Positions 33,418-42,699 of a DNA stretch of 64,000 nt are shown piece by piece (positions within the stretch are counted from its first letter, which is position 1; each line of letters begins with the position of its first letter). A program made the translations under genes and the position numbers. The notes beneath the pieces are model-generated. The model saw only the letters and a program-made list of their open reading frames with translations, had not been told where the DNA came from and ran no database searches. Origin of the DNA: Natronomonas aquatica (lineage in GTDB: Archaea; Halobacteriota; Halobacteria; Halobacteriales; Haloarculaceae); the NCBI RefSeq assembly GCF_024449025.1, contig NZ_JAHLKM010000010.1:18039-82038 (forward strand), written 5' to 3'.

Positions 33418-34512
33418 TCAATCGAAGCTCACTTCGTGCTCGTCGCGTGCGTCGGGATCGATCCGGTAGCCGTGGCCGGGACGATCGGGGAGTTTGACAG
33501 TACCGTCCTCCACCGTCGGTGGGTTCTCGAGCATGGGAGCGATATCGTACTCCGGTATGTACTCGACGATCATCCCGTTGGAGGCGGCGCTGACGACGTG
33601 GGCGCTTACCGAGTAATAGAAATGCGACGCCATCGGGACCCCGTGGTCCGCGGCGAGTTTCGCGGCGTGTAGCTGGCCGGTCACTCCGCCGCTCCGGATC
33701 AGATCGGGCTGGGCCACCTCCATGCCGCCCCTCTCGAGTAGACGGGTGAACTGTTCGGGTCGGTTCAGCATCTCGCCGGTCGCAAGCGGCGGCCCGATAG
33801 CCTCGGCGACTTTCCCGTGGCCGTCGAGGTCGAACTCCGAGATCGGTTCTTCGACCCACGAGATATCGTGCTCGTTCATCGCCCGGCTGGTTTCGATCGC
33901 CTCTTTGACCGTCCAGGCCTGGTTGGCGTCGACGAAGAGCTCGGCGTCGTCCCCCACGGCGGCTCGGATCTCACGGATCCGCTCGGCCTCCCGATCGGGG
34001 GATCGGCTACCGACCTTGGTCTTGAACGCGGTGAACCCCTCTTCGGCGTATCCGCCGTGGAGGTCCGCAAGCTCCGAGAGATCGTGGTGGGAATCCATCG
34101 ATGAGACGTACGCCGGGAGCTCGGTGTCCGAGCCTCCCAGCAGCCGGTAGAGGGGCTGTCCGCTGGCCTGTGCCTTGATGTCCCAGAGCGCGACGTCGAT
34201 CGCACCCCTCGGCCACGCTGAGAGCCCGAGTTCTCCATAGTAGACCGACCGCGACCGGAGCCGCTCTCGGATCGTCTCGGTAGCGAAGGGGTCGGCCCCG
34301 ATCAGCGGATCGAGGAACTGTGATTCCGTCAGATGGAGCATCGTTTCCGGGGCAAACCCGAGCGATCCCATCCATCCGGTTCCGGTGTATCCCTCGTCGG
34401 TGTCGATCTCGACGACGATCCAGTACACGTCGGTCACCTCGAGCCGCTGGTCGCCGACAGTCCGATCGATCGGCTGGTGAAGCGCGTACGCGTCGGTCGC
34501 TGTGATCTCCAT
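33418..34512 (-). CDS. Mandelate racemase/muconate lactonizing enzyme family protein (enolase superfamily)
   Basis: 364 residues. An N-terminal capping domain and a TIM barrel with the KxK motif (FTAFKTKVG), metal ligands D in VDANQAW, E in VEEPISEFD and E in ATGEM, and the barrel-end His in PMASHFYY. These enzymes abstract an alpha proton from a carboxylate and usually dehydrate sugar acids or racemise. The specific substrate cannot be read from sequence. It is divergent from an RraA-type gene and near a second enolase-family gene, suggesting one pathway. Confidence 0.88.
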   Translation of the reverse strand: MEITATDAYALHQPIDRTVGDQRLEVTDVYWIVVEIDTDEGYTGTGWMGSLGFAPETMLHLTESQFLDPLIGADPFATETIRERLRSRSVYYGELGLSAWPRGAIDVALWDIKAQASGQPLYRLLGGSDTELPAYVSSMDSHHDLSELADLHGGYAEEGFTAFKTKVGSRSPDREAERIREIRAAVGDDAELFVDANQAWTVKEAIETSRAMNEHDISWVEEPISEFDLDGHGKVAEAIGPPLATGEMLNRPEQFTRLLERGGMEVAQPDLIRSGGVTGQLHAAKLAADHGVPMASHFYYSVSAHVVSAASNGMIVEYIPEYDIAPMLENPPTVEDGTVKLPDRPGHGYRIDPDARDEHEVSFD

Positions 34513-34621
34513 GCACCTTGGAGTCGCCCGATCGATTGTTAAACATGTCGCTCACGCACGCGGTCCCGTCAATCACGCGATGACACTCAAACCACCCTTC
34601 CGTCCGTCAGAGACACAACCG

Positions 34622-34629
34622 TTTTATTC
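34622..34629 (+). promoter_or_regulatory. TATA box of the RraA-family gene
   Basis: TTTTATTC lies 22-29 bp before the ATG at 34651, the standard haloarchaeal spacing for a leaderless message. Confidence 0.55.
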
Positions 34630-34650
34630 GAAGTACGTATCTCCGCTATC

Positions 34651-35274
34651 ATGACAACAGGTAGCGATACGATCGACGAGAGCGTTGTCGAGCGGTTCGA
34701 GCATGTCTCGTCTGGTGAAGTGGCGGATACGAAACTCGATGCTGTGAGCGTTTTAGGGCCGGATATCGATCCTGTTCATACCGACTGTGAGGTCGTCGGA
34801 ACAGCACGGACCGTGACGCTCGATCCGTCGGCGCTCTGTGCGCCTGTAACGACCCTCGAAAAAGCCCACGAAGGGGAGGTAATCGTCGTTGACGCCGACG
34901 ACCGCATCGACGAGGCGGTTTGGGGAGAGCTTCTTTCGCGTTACGCCGCCGCCACTGGAGTGAGAGGAGTAATAACAAACGGCGCGATCCGGGACGTTAC
35001 CGGAATCCGTGATCTCGGGTTCCCGACGTTCGCGAAAGGGCGGACACCGAGGGGTCCGAGCGGATCCGAGCCGGCCGAACGTGCCGTCCCGGTGACTGTC
35101 GGTGGTAGCTCGATCGAACCGGGCGATATTCTCGTCGGTGACGAGACTGGCATCGCTGCCATCAAACGGGACGACGCAACCGATGTTATTGAAGCCGCCG
35201 AGGAAGTCGCCGAGATGGAGCAGGGCGTGAGACAAAAGCTCGATGAGGGGGAAACGCTGGAGAACGCTCTCTAG
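34651..35274 (+). CDS. RraA family protein (HMG/CHA aldolase-like)
   Basis: 207 residues. GVRGVITNGAIRDVTGIRDL, then GFPTFAKGRTPRGP carries the conserved Arg-Asp pair and Gly-rich loop of the RraA/4-hydroxy-4-methyl-2-oxoglutarate aldolase fold; IEPGDILVGDETG supplies further active-site residues. In catabolic clusters this family cleaves or decarboxylates 2-oxo acids. Its neighbours (two dehydratase-like enzymes and a dehydrogenase) fit that, rather than the RNase E inhibitor role that named the family. Confidence 0.85.
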   Translation: MTTGSDTIDESVVERFEHVSSGEVADTKLDAVSVLGPDIDPVHTDCEVVGTARTVTLDPSALCAPVTTLEKAHEGEVIVVDADDRIDEAVWGELLSRYAAATGVRGVITNGAIRDVTGIRDLGFPTFAKGRTPRGPSGSEPAERAVPVTVGGSSIEPGDILVGDETGIAAIKRDDATDVIEAAEEVAEMEQGVRQKLDEGETLENAL

Positions 35275-35333
35275 ACATTCGGCTCCGAAAGCGGACGCAA
35301 TACCTATCGTTTACCGGGGAAACAACACGAGCT

Positions 35334-36440
35334 ATGGAAGCCGTCTTGTTCGATGACTTCGGCGAATTCGAGGTCGCTACAGTACCAAATCCTGAGATCG
35401 ACGACGACGAGGTCCTCGTCGATATCAGCCGCGTTCAACTCAGTGTCACCGAGTGTGCGATCTACCAGGGCGAGGAGTCGGCCTATTTCGAGGCGATCCG
35501 AGACCGGCTCGACGAGGGGCCGGCACAGCTTTTCGGTCACGAATTCAGTGGTCGGGTCGTCGAGGTCGGCGACGCGGTAACCGATCTCTCGGTTGGCGAT
35601 CGGGTGTATCCGCCGGGAAAGATCTCCTGTTACGAGTGTGAGTACTGTCGGCGGGGATATACGCACCTCTGTGAGAGCAAAAAGACGCTGGGCTTTCACC
35701 GTCCCGGCGGGCTGGCCGAACAGGTCGCAGCCCCGGCGTCGATGCTCGCGAAGCTCCCCAGCACGGTGTCGGATGCCGAAGGAGCGGCCATGCAACCGTT
35801 CGTGAGTTCGATGCTCTGTGTAGAGGACTCCGGGCTCGAAACCGGTGACGTGGCCGCCGTGATCGGCGGGGGCGTCATGGGCAACCAGTGTGCCCAGGTC
35901 GCCCAGTGTCTCGGGGCTTCGGACGTCCTCGTCACTGATATCGACCCGAACCGGGTCGAACTCGCCGAGGAGATGGGGATGACTGGTATCAATGCCGGGG
36001 AGGAATCAGTCGTCGAACGGGTCAAAGCCGAAACCGATTCGATCGGAGCGGACGTCGTCTTCGAGGCTGTCGGGGCTGGCCAATCGCACGCTACCGAGGG
36101 GAACGATCCCCTCGCGCAGGCGTTCCGGATGGCCAGACGGAACGGCACCATCGTACAGGTCGGGATCCTCACCGAGGAGATGACCCTCGATCCGCGCCCG
36201 TACCGTGGAAAGATGATCGACTGGATCAACCCAGTCGACATGGCGGGGACGGTCCCCCTCGGACCGAACTCCGATGCCGGCGAGATGGCCGCCCGGCTCG
36301 TCGCCGACGGGCGCGTCTCGATCGAACCGTACGTCACCCACGAACTCTCGGGGCTGGATAGCGTCGGGGACGCGATCGAGATCACGCTAAACAAGAATGA
36401 CTACGACGCGATGGGTCCCGCCCAGCTCGTCCTGGACTGA
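35334..36440 (+). CDS. Zinc-dependent alcohol dehydrogenase (MDR family)
   Basis: 368 residues. GHEFSGRVVEVGDAV carries the catalytic zinc region, CYECEYCRRGYTHLC provides the four structural zinc cysteines, and VAAVIGGGVMGNQCAQVAQC is the NAD-binding Rossmann turn. Similar to sorbitol/threonine dehydrogenases that oxidise polyols or hydroxyacids. The usual first zinc Cys position is replaced near VTECAIYQGEE, which holds a Cys. It lies between RraA and the second enolase-family gene, 59 bp after RraA. Confidence 0.88.
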   Translation: MEAVLFDDFGEFEVATVPNPEIDDDEVLVDISRVQLSVTECAIYQGEESAYFEAIRDRLDEGPAQLFGHEFSGRVVEVGDAVTDLSVGDRVYPPGKISCYECEYCRRGYTHLCESKKTLGFHRPGGLAEQVAAPASMLAKLPSTVSDAEGAAMQPFVSSMLCVEDSGLETGDVAAVIGGGVMGNQCAQVAQCLGASDVLVTDIDPNRVELAEEMGMTGINAGEESVVERVKAETDSIGADVVFEAVGAGQSHATEGNDPLAQAFRMARRNGTIVQVGILTEEMTLDPRPYRGKMIDWINPVDMAGTVPLGPNSDAGEMAARLVADGRVSIEPYVTHELSGLDSVGDAIEITLNKNDYDAMGPAQLVLD

Positions 36441-36544
36441 CCGCCGCTGGCGGTTTCGGAACGCCGGCGATCGAACGGAAGCTCCGGCGCGACAGCGTTG
36501 CAAGGGATTAATACATCGGGTGGCGTGTACCGGGATGACCACAT

Positions 36545-37624
36545 ATGTCACAGATCACGGATATTCAAACCGGGCTCTATCGTATCCCCAACGAGACGGC
36601 GCTGGAAGACGCGACCCAGTCGTTCGACGTTCTAGAGCTCGTCACCGTGGAGTTAACGACCTCGACCGGCGGCCGCGGGGTCGGGTTCACCTACACGATC
36701 GGAAGCGGCGGGGCCGCGATCGAGACGTTTCTCGAATCCGTCTGTGCGCCGATTGTCCTCGACGAGCCGGCTGTACCCCGGGAGATCAGAAGCACGCTTA
36801 CCGCCGAAACGACGTTTGTGGGCCGTGAAGGTATCTCCGAACTCGCCCTGTCGGCCGTCGATATCGCCGCCTGGGACCTGCTTGGGCGAGAGACCGGGAC
36901 GCCCCTTTATAGGCTGTTCGGCGGCGATAGACAGCCCGTTCCAGCCTACGAAACTCATGGTGGGTGGCTCCACTACGATGAGGAGACGCTCGTCGATAAC
37001 GCCGAGCGCGCGGCTGAAGACGGGTTCGCGGGCGTGAAAATGAAGGTCGGCCGGGGACACGCCGAGGACGCCCGACGCGTTACGGCGGTCGCCGAGGCGC
37101 TTCCCCCGGACGTCGATCTGATGATCGATGCGAACTGCGCGTACACCGTCGACGAGGCCAGACGGCTCGCCAGCCAACTGTCGAATGTCGACCTCGCGTG
37201 GCTCGAGGAACCGCTCGAAAAGGGGGATTACGCGGCCTATGGGGACCTGCGGAGCCACGTCGATACCCCGATCGCGACCGGTGAGAACTACTACAATCCC
37301 ACCCAGTTCAAACAGGTGATCGAAGCCGACGGCGTCGACGTCGTACAGCCGGACGTGGCACGTGTGGGCGGGATCACACCCTGGATCGAGGTGGCCGAAC
37401 TCGCCGACGCGTGGGGGCTCTCCCTCTCGCCCCATTATATCGAACCGATCCACGTCCATCTGGCGACAGGGTACGACAACATCCCGTATATCGAGCACCA
37501 CTCGACGGTGCTCGATTCGGTGATGGATTCCCCACCGACGCCCGATGATGGGCTCCTGTATCCGCCCGAATCGCCGGGACACGGTATCGAATTCGAGGGA
37601 CTGGAGCGATACGCGGCCGAGTAG
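36545..37624 (+). CDS. Mandelate racemase/muconate lactonizing enzyme family protein (second copy)
   Basis: 359 residues, a distant paralogue of the gene at 33418. GFAGVKMKVGRG has the KxK pair, and the metal ligands are in MIDANCAY, WLEEPLEKG and ATGENYY; the His is in LSPHYIEP. Ligand positions are intact, so it should be active. It ends the plus-strand RraA-dehydrogenase-enolase row. Together these look like stepwise breakdown of an acid sugar or hydroxy-acid, though the order and substrate are inference. Confidence 0.87.
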   Translation: MSQITDIQTGLYRIPNETALEDATQSFDVLELVTVELTTSTGGRGVGFTYTIGSGGAAIETFLESVCAPIVLDEPAVPREIRSTLTAETTFVGREGISELALSAVDIAAWDLLGRETGTPLYRLFGGDRQPVPAYETHGGWLHYDEETLVDNAERAAEDGFAGVKMKVGRGHAEDARRVTAVAEALPPDVDLMIDANCAYTVDEARRLASQLSNVDLAWLEEPLEKGDYAAYGDLRSHVDTPIATGENYYNPTQFKQVIEADGVDVVQPDVARVGGITPWIEVAELADAWGLSLSPHYIEPIHVHLATGYDNIPYIEHHSTVLDSVMDSPPTPDDGLLYPPESPGHGIEFEGLERYAAE

Positions 37625-37810
37625 TCCACGTTGGCGATTTCACCGAGGGCAACGCGATCGAATCGATCTCTCTTACGCATAAGGAACGGTCAATTAATGA
37701 GTCCGTCGGTGAGGAGAGTAACCGGACCCGAAAGACAACGGCTGCCGGGACGATCAACGGCGATATGTGAACGGCGGAACGTTCCGGTAAAACCACTTGA
37801 GAAACCAAAC

Positions 37811-38482
37811 TCAACGCCGCCGGCTGACCGCGAGTCCCTCCCCGAGCGGCAGAAGCGTCGTCTCGAAGTCGTCGGTCGATCTAACGTGTTCGAGATACGC
37901 CGCGATCCCGGCTGCCGCGTCGGCGTCGGGGGCGTCCAGATCCTCGGCGTCCGCCCCGTCGATGACGAGTCGGCGGATCGTCTCGAACGCGAAGGGGCCT
38001 TCCATCGCGTTGTCGGCGACGACGACCCCGCCAGCGGGGACCTTCGATCGGACCGCCTCGAAGGCCTCGACGTACCGGTCTTTCTCGTTGTCGATGAGGA
38101 CGGTCTCGAACGATCCCTCGTAGCGCTCGATCGTCTCGATGGCGTCGCCGAGTTCGAACCGGGCCCGGTCGGCGTAGCCGCCGCGATCGAGGTACTCGCG
38201 GGCCGCCTCGAGTTCGTCGGCGTCGATCTCGGTGAGCACGATCTCGCCGTCGGCCGGAAGCGCCCGGGCGAACCAGTACGCGGAGTACCCGAACCCCGAT
38301 CCGAACTCGAAGACGCGTTCGGCCCCGACGAGGCCGACGAGCTGTTGGAGCCAGCCGCCCACGGCGGGACCGACGGTCGGGAAACCCGTCTCCGTGGCGC
38401 GACGGTCCATCTCCGTCAGCACCTCGTCCGGTCGTGGGCTGATCGCCGTCGCGAACCGTTCGATGTCGTTCGGAACTGTCAT
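37811..38482 (-). CDS. O-methyltransferase (class I SAM, COMT family 3)
   Basis: 223 residues. VFEFGSGFGYSAYWFARALP is the SAM-binding motif I, TVLIDNEKDRY the metal/catalytic Asp region, and PAGGVVVADNAM the later conserved Asp-Asn. These enzymes methylate catechol-like or CoA-linked hydroxyls with a divalent metal. The substrate in haloarchaea is unknown. Monocistronic; it diverges from no close partner. Confidence 0.87.
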   Translation of the reverse strand: MTVPNDIERFATAISPRPDEVLTEMDRRATETGFPTVGPAVGGWLQQLVGLVGAERVFEFGSGFGYSAYWFARALPADGEIVLTEIDADELEAAREYLDRGGYADRARFELGDAIETIERYEGSFETVLIDNEKDRYVEAFEAVRSKVPAGGVVVADNAMEGPFAFETIRRLVIDGADAEDLDAPDADAAAGIAAYLEHVRSTDDFETTLLPLGEGLAVSRRR

Positions 38483-38632
38483 ACGATGTTCGTCTCCGTT
38501 TCTGTCAGCGGTTTCGGCCGGCCGGGAACGCTACCTGGTCGGGGTGTTCGTTCAGCCGGGTTTGGATCCGTCCGTAGAGGTCGGTTTGACGCGCTGGCCA
38601 TCGCCGCGGAGCTACGAACCCTGGCCGACCGG

Positions 38633-39202
38633 CTATCCGCGCCACTTGATCGAACAGCCGCGGGAGGGTCGGAACTCCGCCTCGGGTGTTTCGCCGGCGA
38701 GGACGCTCTCGATCGCGCTTCGGATCTCTTCGCCCGGTCTGCCCGACGGCTCGTCGTCGGGGTTCAACGCGTCGTCGAAACGGCCGTGATAGACGAGTCG
38801 AAAGACGTCGTCGTCGTTCTCGAAAAGGAACGGGTCGGGCGTACAGACCGCACCGTAGGCCCTCGCGACGTCCTGGCTCTTGTCTCGGAGGTAGGCGGTG
38901 ATATCGATCTTCCCGTCCTCGACGTACTCGACCATCTTCCCGAAGGAGTCTTCGGGGTACTCCTCGGCGTCGTTCGAATTGATCCCGACGACGGCGACGT
39001 CTTTGTAGTCGGCCGCGATCGCGTTCATCGCGTCGAACTTCGCCCTGACGTACGGGCAATGGTTGCACATGAAGACGACGAGCAGGGCGTCGTGATCGTC
39101 GAACGATTCGAGGTCGTGGGTATCGCCGTCGGTCCCCTCGAGTTCGAAGTTGGGAGCCCTGTCGCCGTGCTCTATAACGTCGGATTCGGATTCCAGTGCC
39201 AT
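38633..39202 (-). CDS. Thioredoxin-fold protein (AhpC/TSA-redoxin type)
   Basis: 189 residues from the ATG at 39202 (MALESESDVIEHGDRAPNFE). VVFMCNHCPYVRAKFDAMNA is the CxxC-containing active site region of the redoxin family, with CxxC (CNHC), and RAYGAVCTPDPFLFE includes the cis-Pro loop. It is likely a thiol oxidoreductase or peroxiredoxin-like protein in redox defence. The longer in-frame start at 39229 adds nine residues of no similarity. It ends with CSIKWRG. Confidence 0.87.
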   Translation of the reverse strand: MALESESDVIEHGDRAPNFELEGTDGDTHDLESFDDHDALLVVFMCNHCPYVRAKFDAMNAIAADYKDVAVVGINSNDAEEYPEDSFGKMVEYVEDGKIDITAYLRDKSQDVARAYGAVCTPDPFLFENDDDVFRLVYHGRFDDALNPDDEPSGRPGEEIRSAIESVLAGETPEAEFRPSRGCSIKWRG

Positions 39203-39255
39203 ACGTGTCCGTTCGTCATCCACTAACAAAAACTATCGCGACACGAACGCGGAGG

Positions 39256-39675
39256 TCACCCCTCGAACGTCGTCAGAAAGACCGCTACAACGGCGAGGGC
39301 GATCCCGATCGCCTTTCGGGCGGTCAGGGCCTCATCGAGGACCACGATGCCGACGACAGAACTCCCGACCAGAAACAGGCCAAAGATCGGAACGACGACG
39401 CTCACTGGCCCGGCCGCAAGCGCCCGGTAGTACGCGATGATGCCGACAGCGAGACAGATCCCCGCCGCGTACATATAGGGCGCGTCCTCGTGTGTCAGCA
39501 TCGAAACGAAGGGGCGATCGGTCGCGAGAACGATGCCGAGGGCCACGATCACGAGAATTCCGTTCGTCACGAACACGACGACATCCGCCGGAAGATCCCG
39601 CATCGCGACGTTTACCAGCGGTGCGACGAGCGTGTACGCTACCAGCGCAACGAGGGCATACCAGAGATACTGCAT
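39256..39675 (-). CDS. EamA/DMT family half-size transporter
   Basis: 139 residues with five predicted membrane helices, half of the normal ten-helix DMT unit. The GPVSVVVPIFGLFLVGSSVV stretch and the terminal repeat (LDEALTARKAIGIALAVVAVFL) are typical of EamA. As a half unit it would dimerise, like small EmrE-type permeases. The substrate is unknown. It is divergent from hisF, 98 bp apart. Confidence 0.8.
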   Translation of the reverse strand: MQYLWYALVALVAYTLVAPLVNVAMRDLPADVVVFVTNGILVIVALGIVLATDRPFVSMLTHEDAPYMYAAGICLAVGIIAYYRALAAGPVSVVVPIFGLFLVGSSVVGIVVLDEALTARKAIGIALAVVAVFLTTFEG

Positions 39676-39773
39676 ACGGGAACGCCGTCCGACTCCGAAA
39701 AGTTCCTACCGGTATCGTGCTGGATCGGTGCCGAAACCGTCAAACCCGAACCCGGCCAACGTAGAGACAGTTA

Positions 39774-40589
39774 ATGACGCTCACGAAACGGATCATCCCC
39801 TGTATCGACGTGGATCTGAACGACGACGGGGAGGCGGCGGTCTACACCGGTGTCAACTTCGAGGACCTGGAGTACACTGGCGACCCCGTCGAACTCGCAA
39901 AGAAGTACAACGAGGCGGGTGCCGACGAGTTCGTCTTCCTCGATATCACCGCCTCGGCGGAGGGTAGAGAGACGATGCTTGATACTGTCTCGGCGGTTGC
40001 CGACGAGTGTTTCATCCCGCTGACGGTCGGCGGGGGGATCCGGACGAGAGACGACATCAAGGAGACGCTCCGGGCCGGTGCGGACAAGGTCTCGATCAAC
40101 ACCGGCGCGATCGAACGCCCCGAACTGATCGGCGAGGGTGCGGCTGCTTTCGGCAGTCAGTGTATCGTCATCTCCGTCGACGCCCGGCGGCGGTTCGACG
40201 AGAGCGGCGAACACTACGTCGAGGTCGACGGCGAGTCCTGCTGGTTCGAGTGTACCGTCAAGGGCGGCCGGGAGGGAACCGGCATCGACGTCGTCGAGTG
40301 GGCCAGGGAGGCGGCCGACCGCGGCGCCGGCGAACTGTTCGTCAACTCGATCGATGCCGACGGGACGAAGGACGGGTACGATATCCCGCTGACGAAGGCC
40401 GTCTGTGACAGCGTCCGCACGCCCGTTATCGCGTCGTCGGGCTGTGGTTCGCCGACACACATGGCGGAAGTGTTCACCGAGGCCGGGGCCGACGCGGCGC
40501 TGGCGGCGTCGATCTTCCACTTCGAGGAGTACTCCGTCGACGAGGTCAAACGCCACCTCGAAGAACAGGGGATCCCGATCCGGATCTGA
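39774..40589 (+). CDS. hisF: Imidazole glycerol phosphate synthase subunit HisF
   Basis: 271 residues, TIM barrel cyclase subunit of histidine biosynthesis. It starts MTLTKRIIPCIDVDLND and has the catalytic Asp in CIDVD and the second in NSIDADGTKDGYD, with VGGGIRTRDDIKE and GCGSPTHMAEVF phosphate loops. It uses ammonia from HisH and makes IGP plus AICAR. Length and motifs are normal. Located alone, near rpoL, with no other his genes in view. Confidence 0.96.
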   Translation: MTLTKRIIPCIDVDLNDDGEAAVYTGVNFEDLEYTGDPVELAKKYNEAGADEFVFLDITASAEGRETMLDTVSAVADECFIPLTVGGGIRTRDDIKETLRAGADKVSINTGAIERPELIGEGAAAFGSQCIVISVDARRRFDESGEHYVEVDGESCWFECTVKGGREGTGIDVVEWAREAADRGAGELFVNSIDADGTKDGYDIPLTKAVCDSVRTPVIASSGCGSPTHMAEVFTEAGADAALAASIFHFEEYSVDEVKRHLEEQGIPIRI

Positions 40590-40646
40590 TTCGGCGCCGC
40601 AGTGCGAGCGGAAGGGTTTATTCTGCCATCGACCGTACCTGAAATC

Positions 40647-41462
40647 GTGAAGTGGCGGTGTGCGTGGTGCAGTCGCGAGTACGACTCCGATGATCCGCCG
40701 TGTGAGACCTGCGGACACGAGACGTTCGAGCCGGTCTCGGCAGCGACCGACTCGACTTTCGAGAGCGGGTCGCTCGTGTGGGTCTGTACGGACTGCGGGC
40801 GCGAGCACGTCAAACACTCGCCGCCCTGTTCGCGGTGTGGGAGCCACAGCCTCGAGAAACGTGAATCGGACGCGAGTAATCTCGATGACATCTCCTCGCC
40901 GGGATACCTGACGGTCGGCAAGCCGTATCTCGCCGGGGTCGTCGTTGTGCTCGGACTCGTGGTCCTCGTCGTCACCGGTGTCGTTCCGTTCCCGGGAATC
41001 GGCGGTCCGCCGGCCCCACCAGACGCACCGGCCGATGGCGATCAGTCCGGGGGATTGGATCTCAGCGCCGTCGAGAGCGAACTCCACGATCGGTTCGAGA
41101 CCGAACGGGCGAGCGCCGGAGCCCCGGAACGTGAACTCGGCGGTGACGGTACCGGCACCTACATCGAGTACCGCACCCGCCATCGGGTCGCGGAAAGGTA
41201 CGATTCGGAGTACGACGGATCGATGCCGGACGCTTCCGCGTTCGATCTTCAGTGTGGATCTCAGCCGAGACTCGGCGTCGCGACATCGTCTGTCGGAACC
41301 GACTCGTTCGACGACGAATCGGCGTTCGCCGACGCGCTCGCCGACGATCTGTTGACTACCGAGAGTTTCCGGGAAGCAGTGCTGTCGGAGGCTGAGAGCG
41401 AGGGAATTACTGTCCACGTCGGCCCCGATGGGACCGTCTTCGTCGGCTATATGGCCTGCTGA
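40647..41462 (+). CDS. Zinc-ribbon membrane protein with CAP/SCP-like C-terminal domain
   Basis: About 271 residues from GTG 40647 (VKWRCAWCSREY). Two zinc knuckle pairs (CAWC...CETC and CTDC...CSRC) are followed by one membrane helix (LAGVVVVLGLVVLVVTGVV), then a ~130-residue outer domain that, from its AFADALADDLL and FVGYMAC pattern, resembles CAP/SCP domains. A cytoplasmic zinc ribbon tied to an extracellular CAP domain is unusual but recurs in haloarchaea. TATA-like gggtttatt lies at 40613. An earlier ATG at 40602 is less likely. Confidence 0.6.
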   Translation: MKWRCAWCSREYDSDDPPCETCGHETFEPVSAATDSTFESGSLVWVCTDCGREHVKHSPPCSRCGSHSLEKRESDASNLDDISSPGYLTVGKPYLAGVVVVLGLVVLVVTGVVPFPGIGGPPAPPDAPADGDQSGGLDLSAVESELHDRFETERASAGAPERELGGDGTGTYIEYRTRHRVAERYDSEYDGSMPDASAFDLQCGSQPRLGVATSSVGTDSFDDESAFADALADDLLTTESFREAVLSEAESEGITVHVGPDGTVFVGYMAC

Positions 41463-41474
41463 CTGGGTTTCAGG

Positions 41475-41759
41475 TCATGCGGCCGCCTCGAACGCCTCAC
41501 GGAAAGCGTCGGTTTTTTCCTCGACCCGACGGGCGCCCGCCTCGAGCGCGTCGAGGGGGTCGATGCTGCCGTCGGTCTTGACCGTCACGATCGGGTCGGT
41601 CTGGCCGCCGGATTGCTCGGGGTTCATGTCGTAAGTCGCCGCAGCGACGCCGTCGACCTCCAGAAGCGCACCCTTCAGGACGTTCATGAACGTGTGATCC
41701 TCTCCCTGGATCTCGATCGAAAGCTCGGTCTCGAGATTCTCGATGACGCGCAGGTCCAT
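41475..41759 (-). CDS. rpoL: DNA-directed RNA polymerase subunit L (Rpb11 homologue)
   Basis: 94 residues: [20 protein letters not shown], then [19 protein letters not shown], matching archaeal RpoL, the assembly-platform partner of RpoD. The acidic C-terminal helix ends FREAFEAAA. Length is normal. It converges with the zinc-ribbon/CAP gene. The rpoL-hisF neighbourhood is, as I recall, common in haloarchaea. Confidence 0.95.
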   Translation of the reverse strand: MDLRVIENLETELSIEIQGEDHTFMNVLKGALLEVDGVAAATYDMNPEQSGGQTDPIVTVKTDGSIDPLDALEAGARRVEEKTDAFREAFEAAA

Positions 41760-41869
41760 TACCTGTTTGTAGGCCGATCCGCCGTATGAGCGTTACGGAA
41801 CGGCGGAGTTTCGAACGGCTCGAAGTCGGTCAGGATACGTTTTTGTCCCCGGCGTCCGCCGATGGGAGT

Positions 41870-42625
41870 ATGGAACTGGATCTCTCCGGGAAGACCGCGG
41901 TCGTAACCGGCGGCTCGAGAGGTATCGGGCGCGCGATAACGCTGGGCTTCGCCGAGGCGGGGGCGAACGCGGTGCCGCTCTCGCGGACGGAATCCGACGT
42001 GGAGGCGGTCGTCGAGGCGGTCCGCGAGCGCGGCGTCGAGAGCCACGTCGAAACGCTCGACGTCACCGACACCAGGGCCGTCGAAGCGGTTTTCGGCCGG
42101 ATCGACGACGACCTCGGGATCGACGTCGTCGTCAACAACGCCGGAGTCAACCCCGATTCCGCCCTCGGGACGCCCGAGGCAGTCGACGACGAGGGGTTCG
42201 ACTTCGTGACCGACGTCAACCTCGGCGGCGCCTTCGCCTGTGCCCGGGCGGCCGAAGAGCCGCTCTCAGAAAACGGGGGCACGCTCATCAACGTCGCCAG
42301 CGTCGGCGGGCTGGTCGGGCTCCCCCGCCAGCACCCCTATGTCGCCTCGAAACACGGTCTCGTGGGACTGACAAAGAGCCTCGCGCTCGATTGGGCGCCG
42401 GACGTGCGGGTCAACTGTCTGGCGCCGGGGTACGTCGCGACGGACCTCACGAGCGAACTCCAGGAAAACGAGACGCTCCGCCGATCGATCGAGGAGCGGA
42501 CGCCGCTGGATCGGTTCGCCGACCCCGAAGAGATTGCCGGGCCTGCGGTCTTTCTCGCCAGCGATCTCGCCTCGTATGCGACCGGCTCGACGTTCGCCGT
42601 CGACGGCGGCTGGACGGCGCGCTGA
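41870..42625 (+). CDS. SDR family oxidoreductase (FabG-like)
   Basis: 251 residues from the ATG at 41870 (MELDLSGKTAVVTGGSRGIG); longer in-frame starts upstream read through the TATA region. TGGSRGIG binds NAD(P), NNAGVN follows, S-Y-K is in NVASVGGLVGLPRQHPYVAS then KHGL, and the ending YATGSTFAVDGGWTA is classic. Probable 3-oxoacyl reductase or other alcohol dehydrogenase; the substrate is not readable. Confidence 0.9.
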   Translation: MELDLSGKTAVVTGGSRGIGRAITLGFAEAGANAVPLSRTESDVEAVVEAVRERGVESHVETLDVTDTRAVEAVFGRIDDDLGIDVVVNNAGVNPDSALGTPEAVDDEGFDFVTDVNLGGAFACARAAEEPLSENGGTLINVASVGGLVGLPRQHPYVASKHGLVGLTKSLALDWAPDVRVNCLAPGYVATDLTSELQENETLRRSIEERTPLDRFADPEEIAGPAVFLASDLASYATGSTFAVDGGWTAR

Positions 42626-42699
42626 CGGCCGCAAAACATCGTCGGCCGTCCCGGGTCCGCATAATAAAGAGTTTTGCGCCCCCGGCGCTGAGAGAACAT

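Noticed and set aside
37631..39226. 531-codon plus-strand open frame
   Set aside because: Antisense to the O-methyltransferase and thioredoxin-fold genes, which have clear motifs; typical high-GC shadow.
39771..41417. 548-codon minus-strand open frame
   Set aside because: Antisense to hisF and the zinc-ribbon/CAP gene; no family features.
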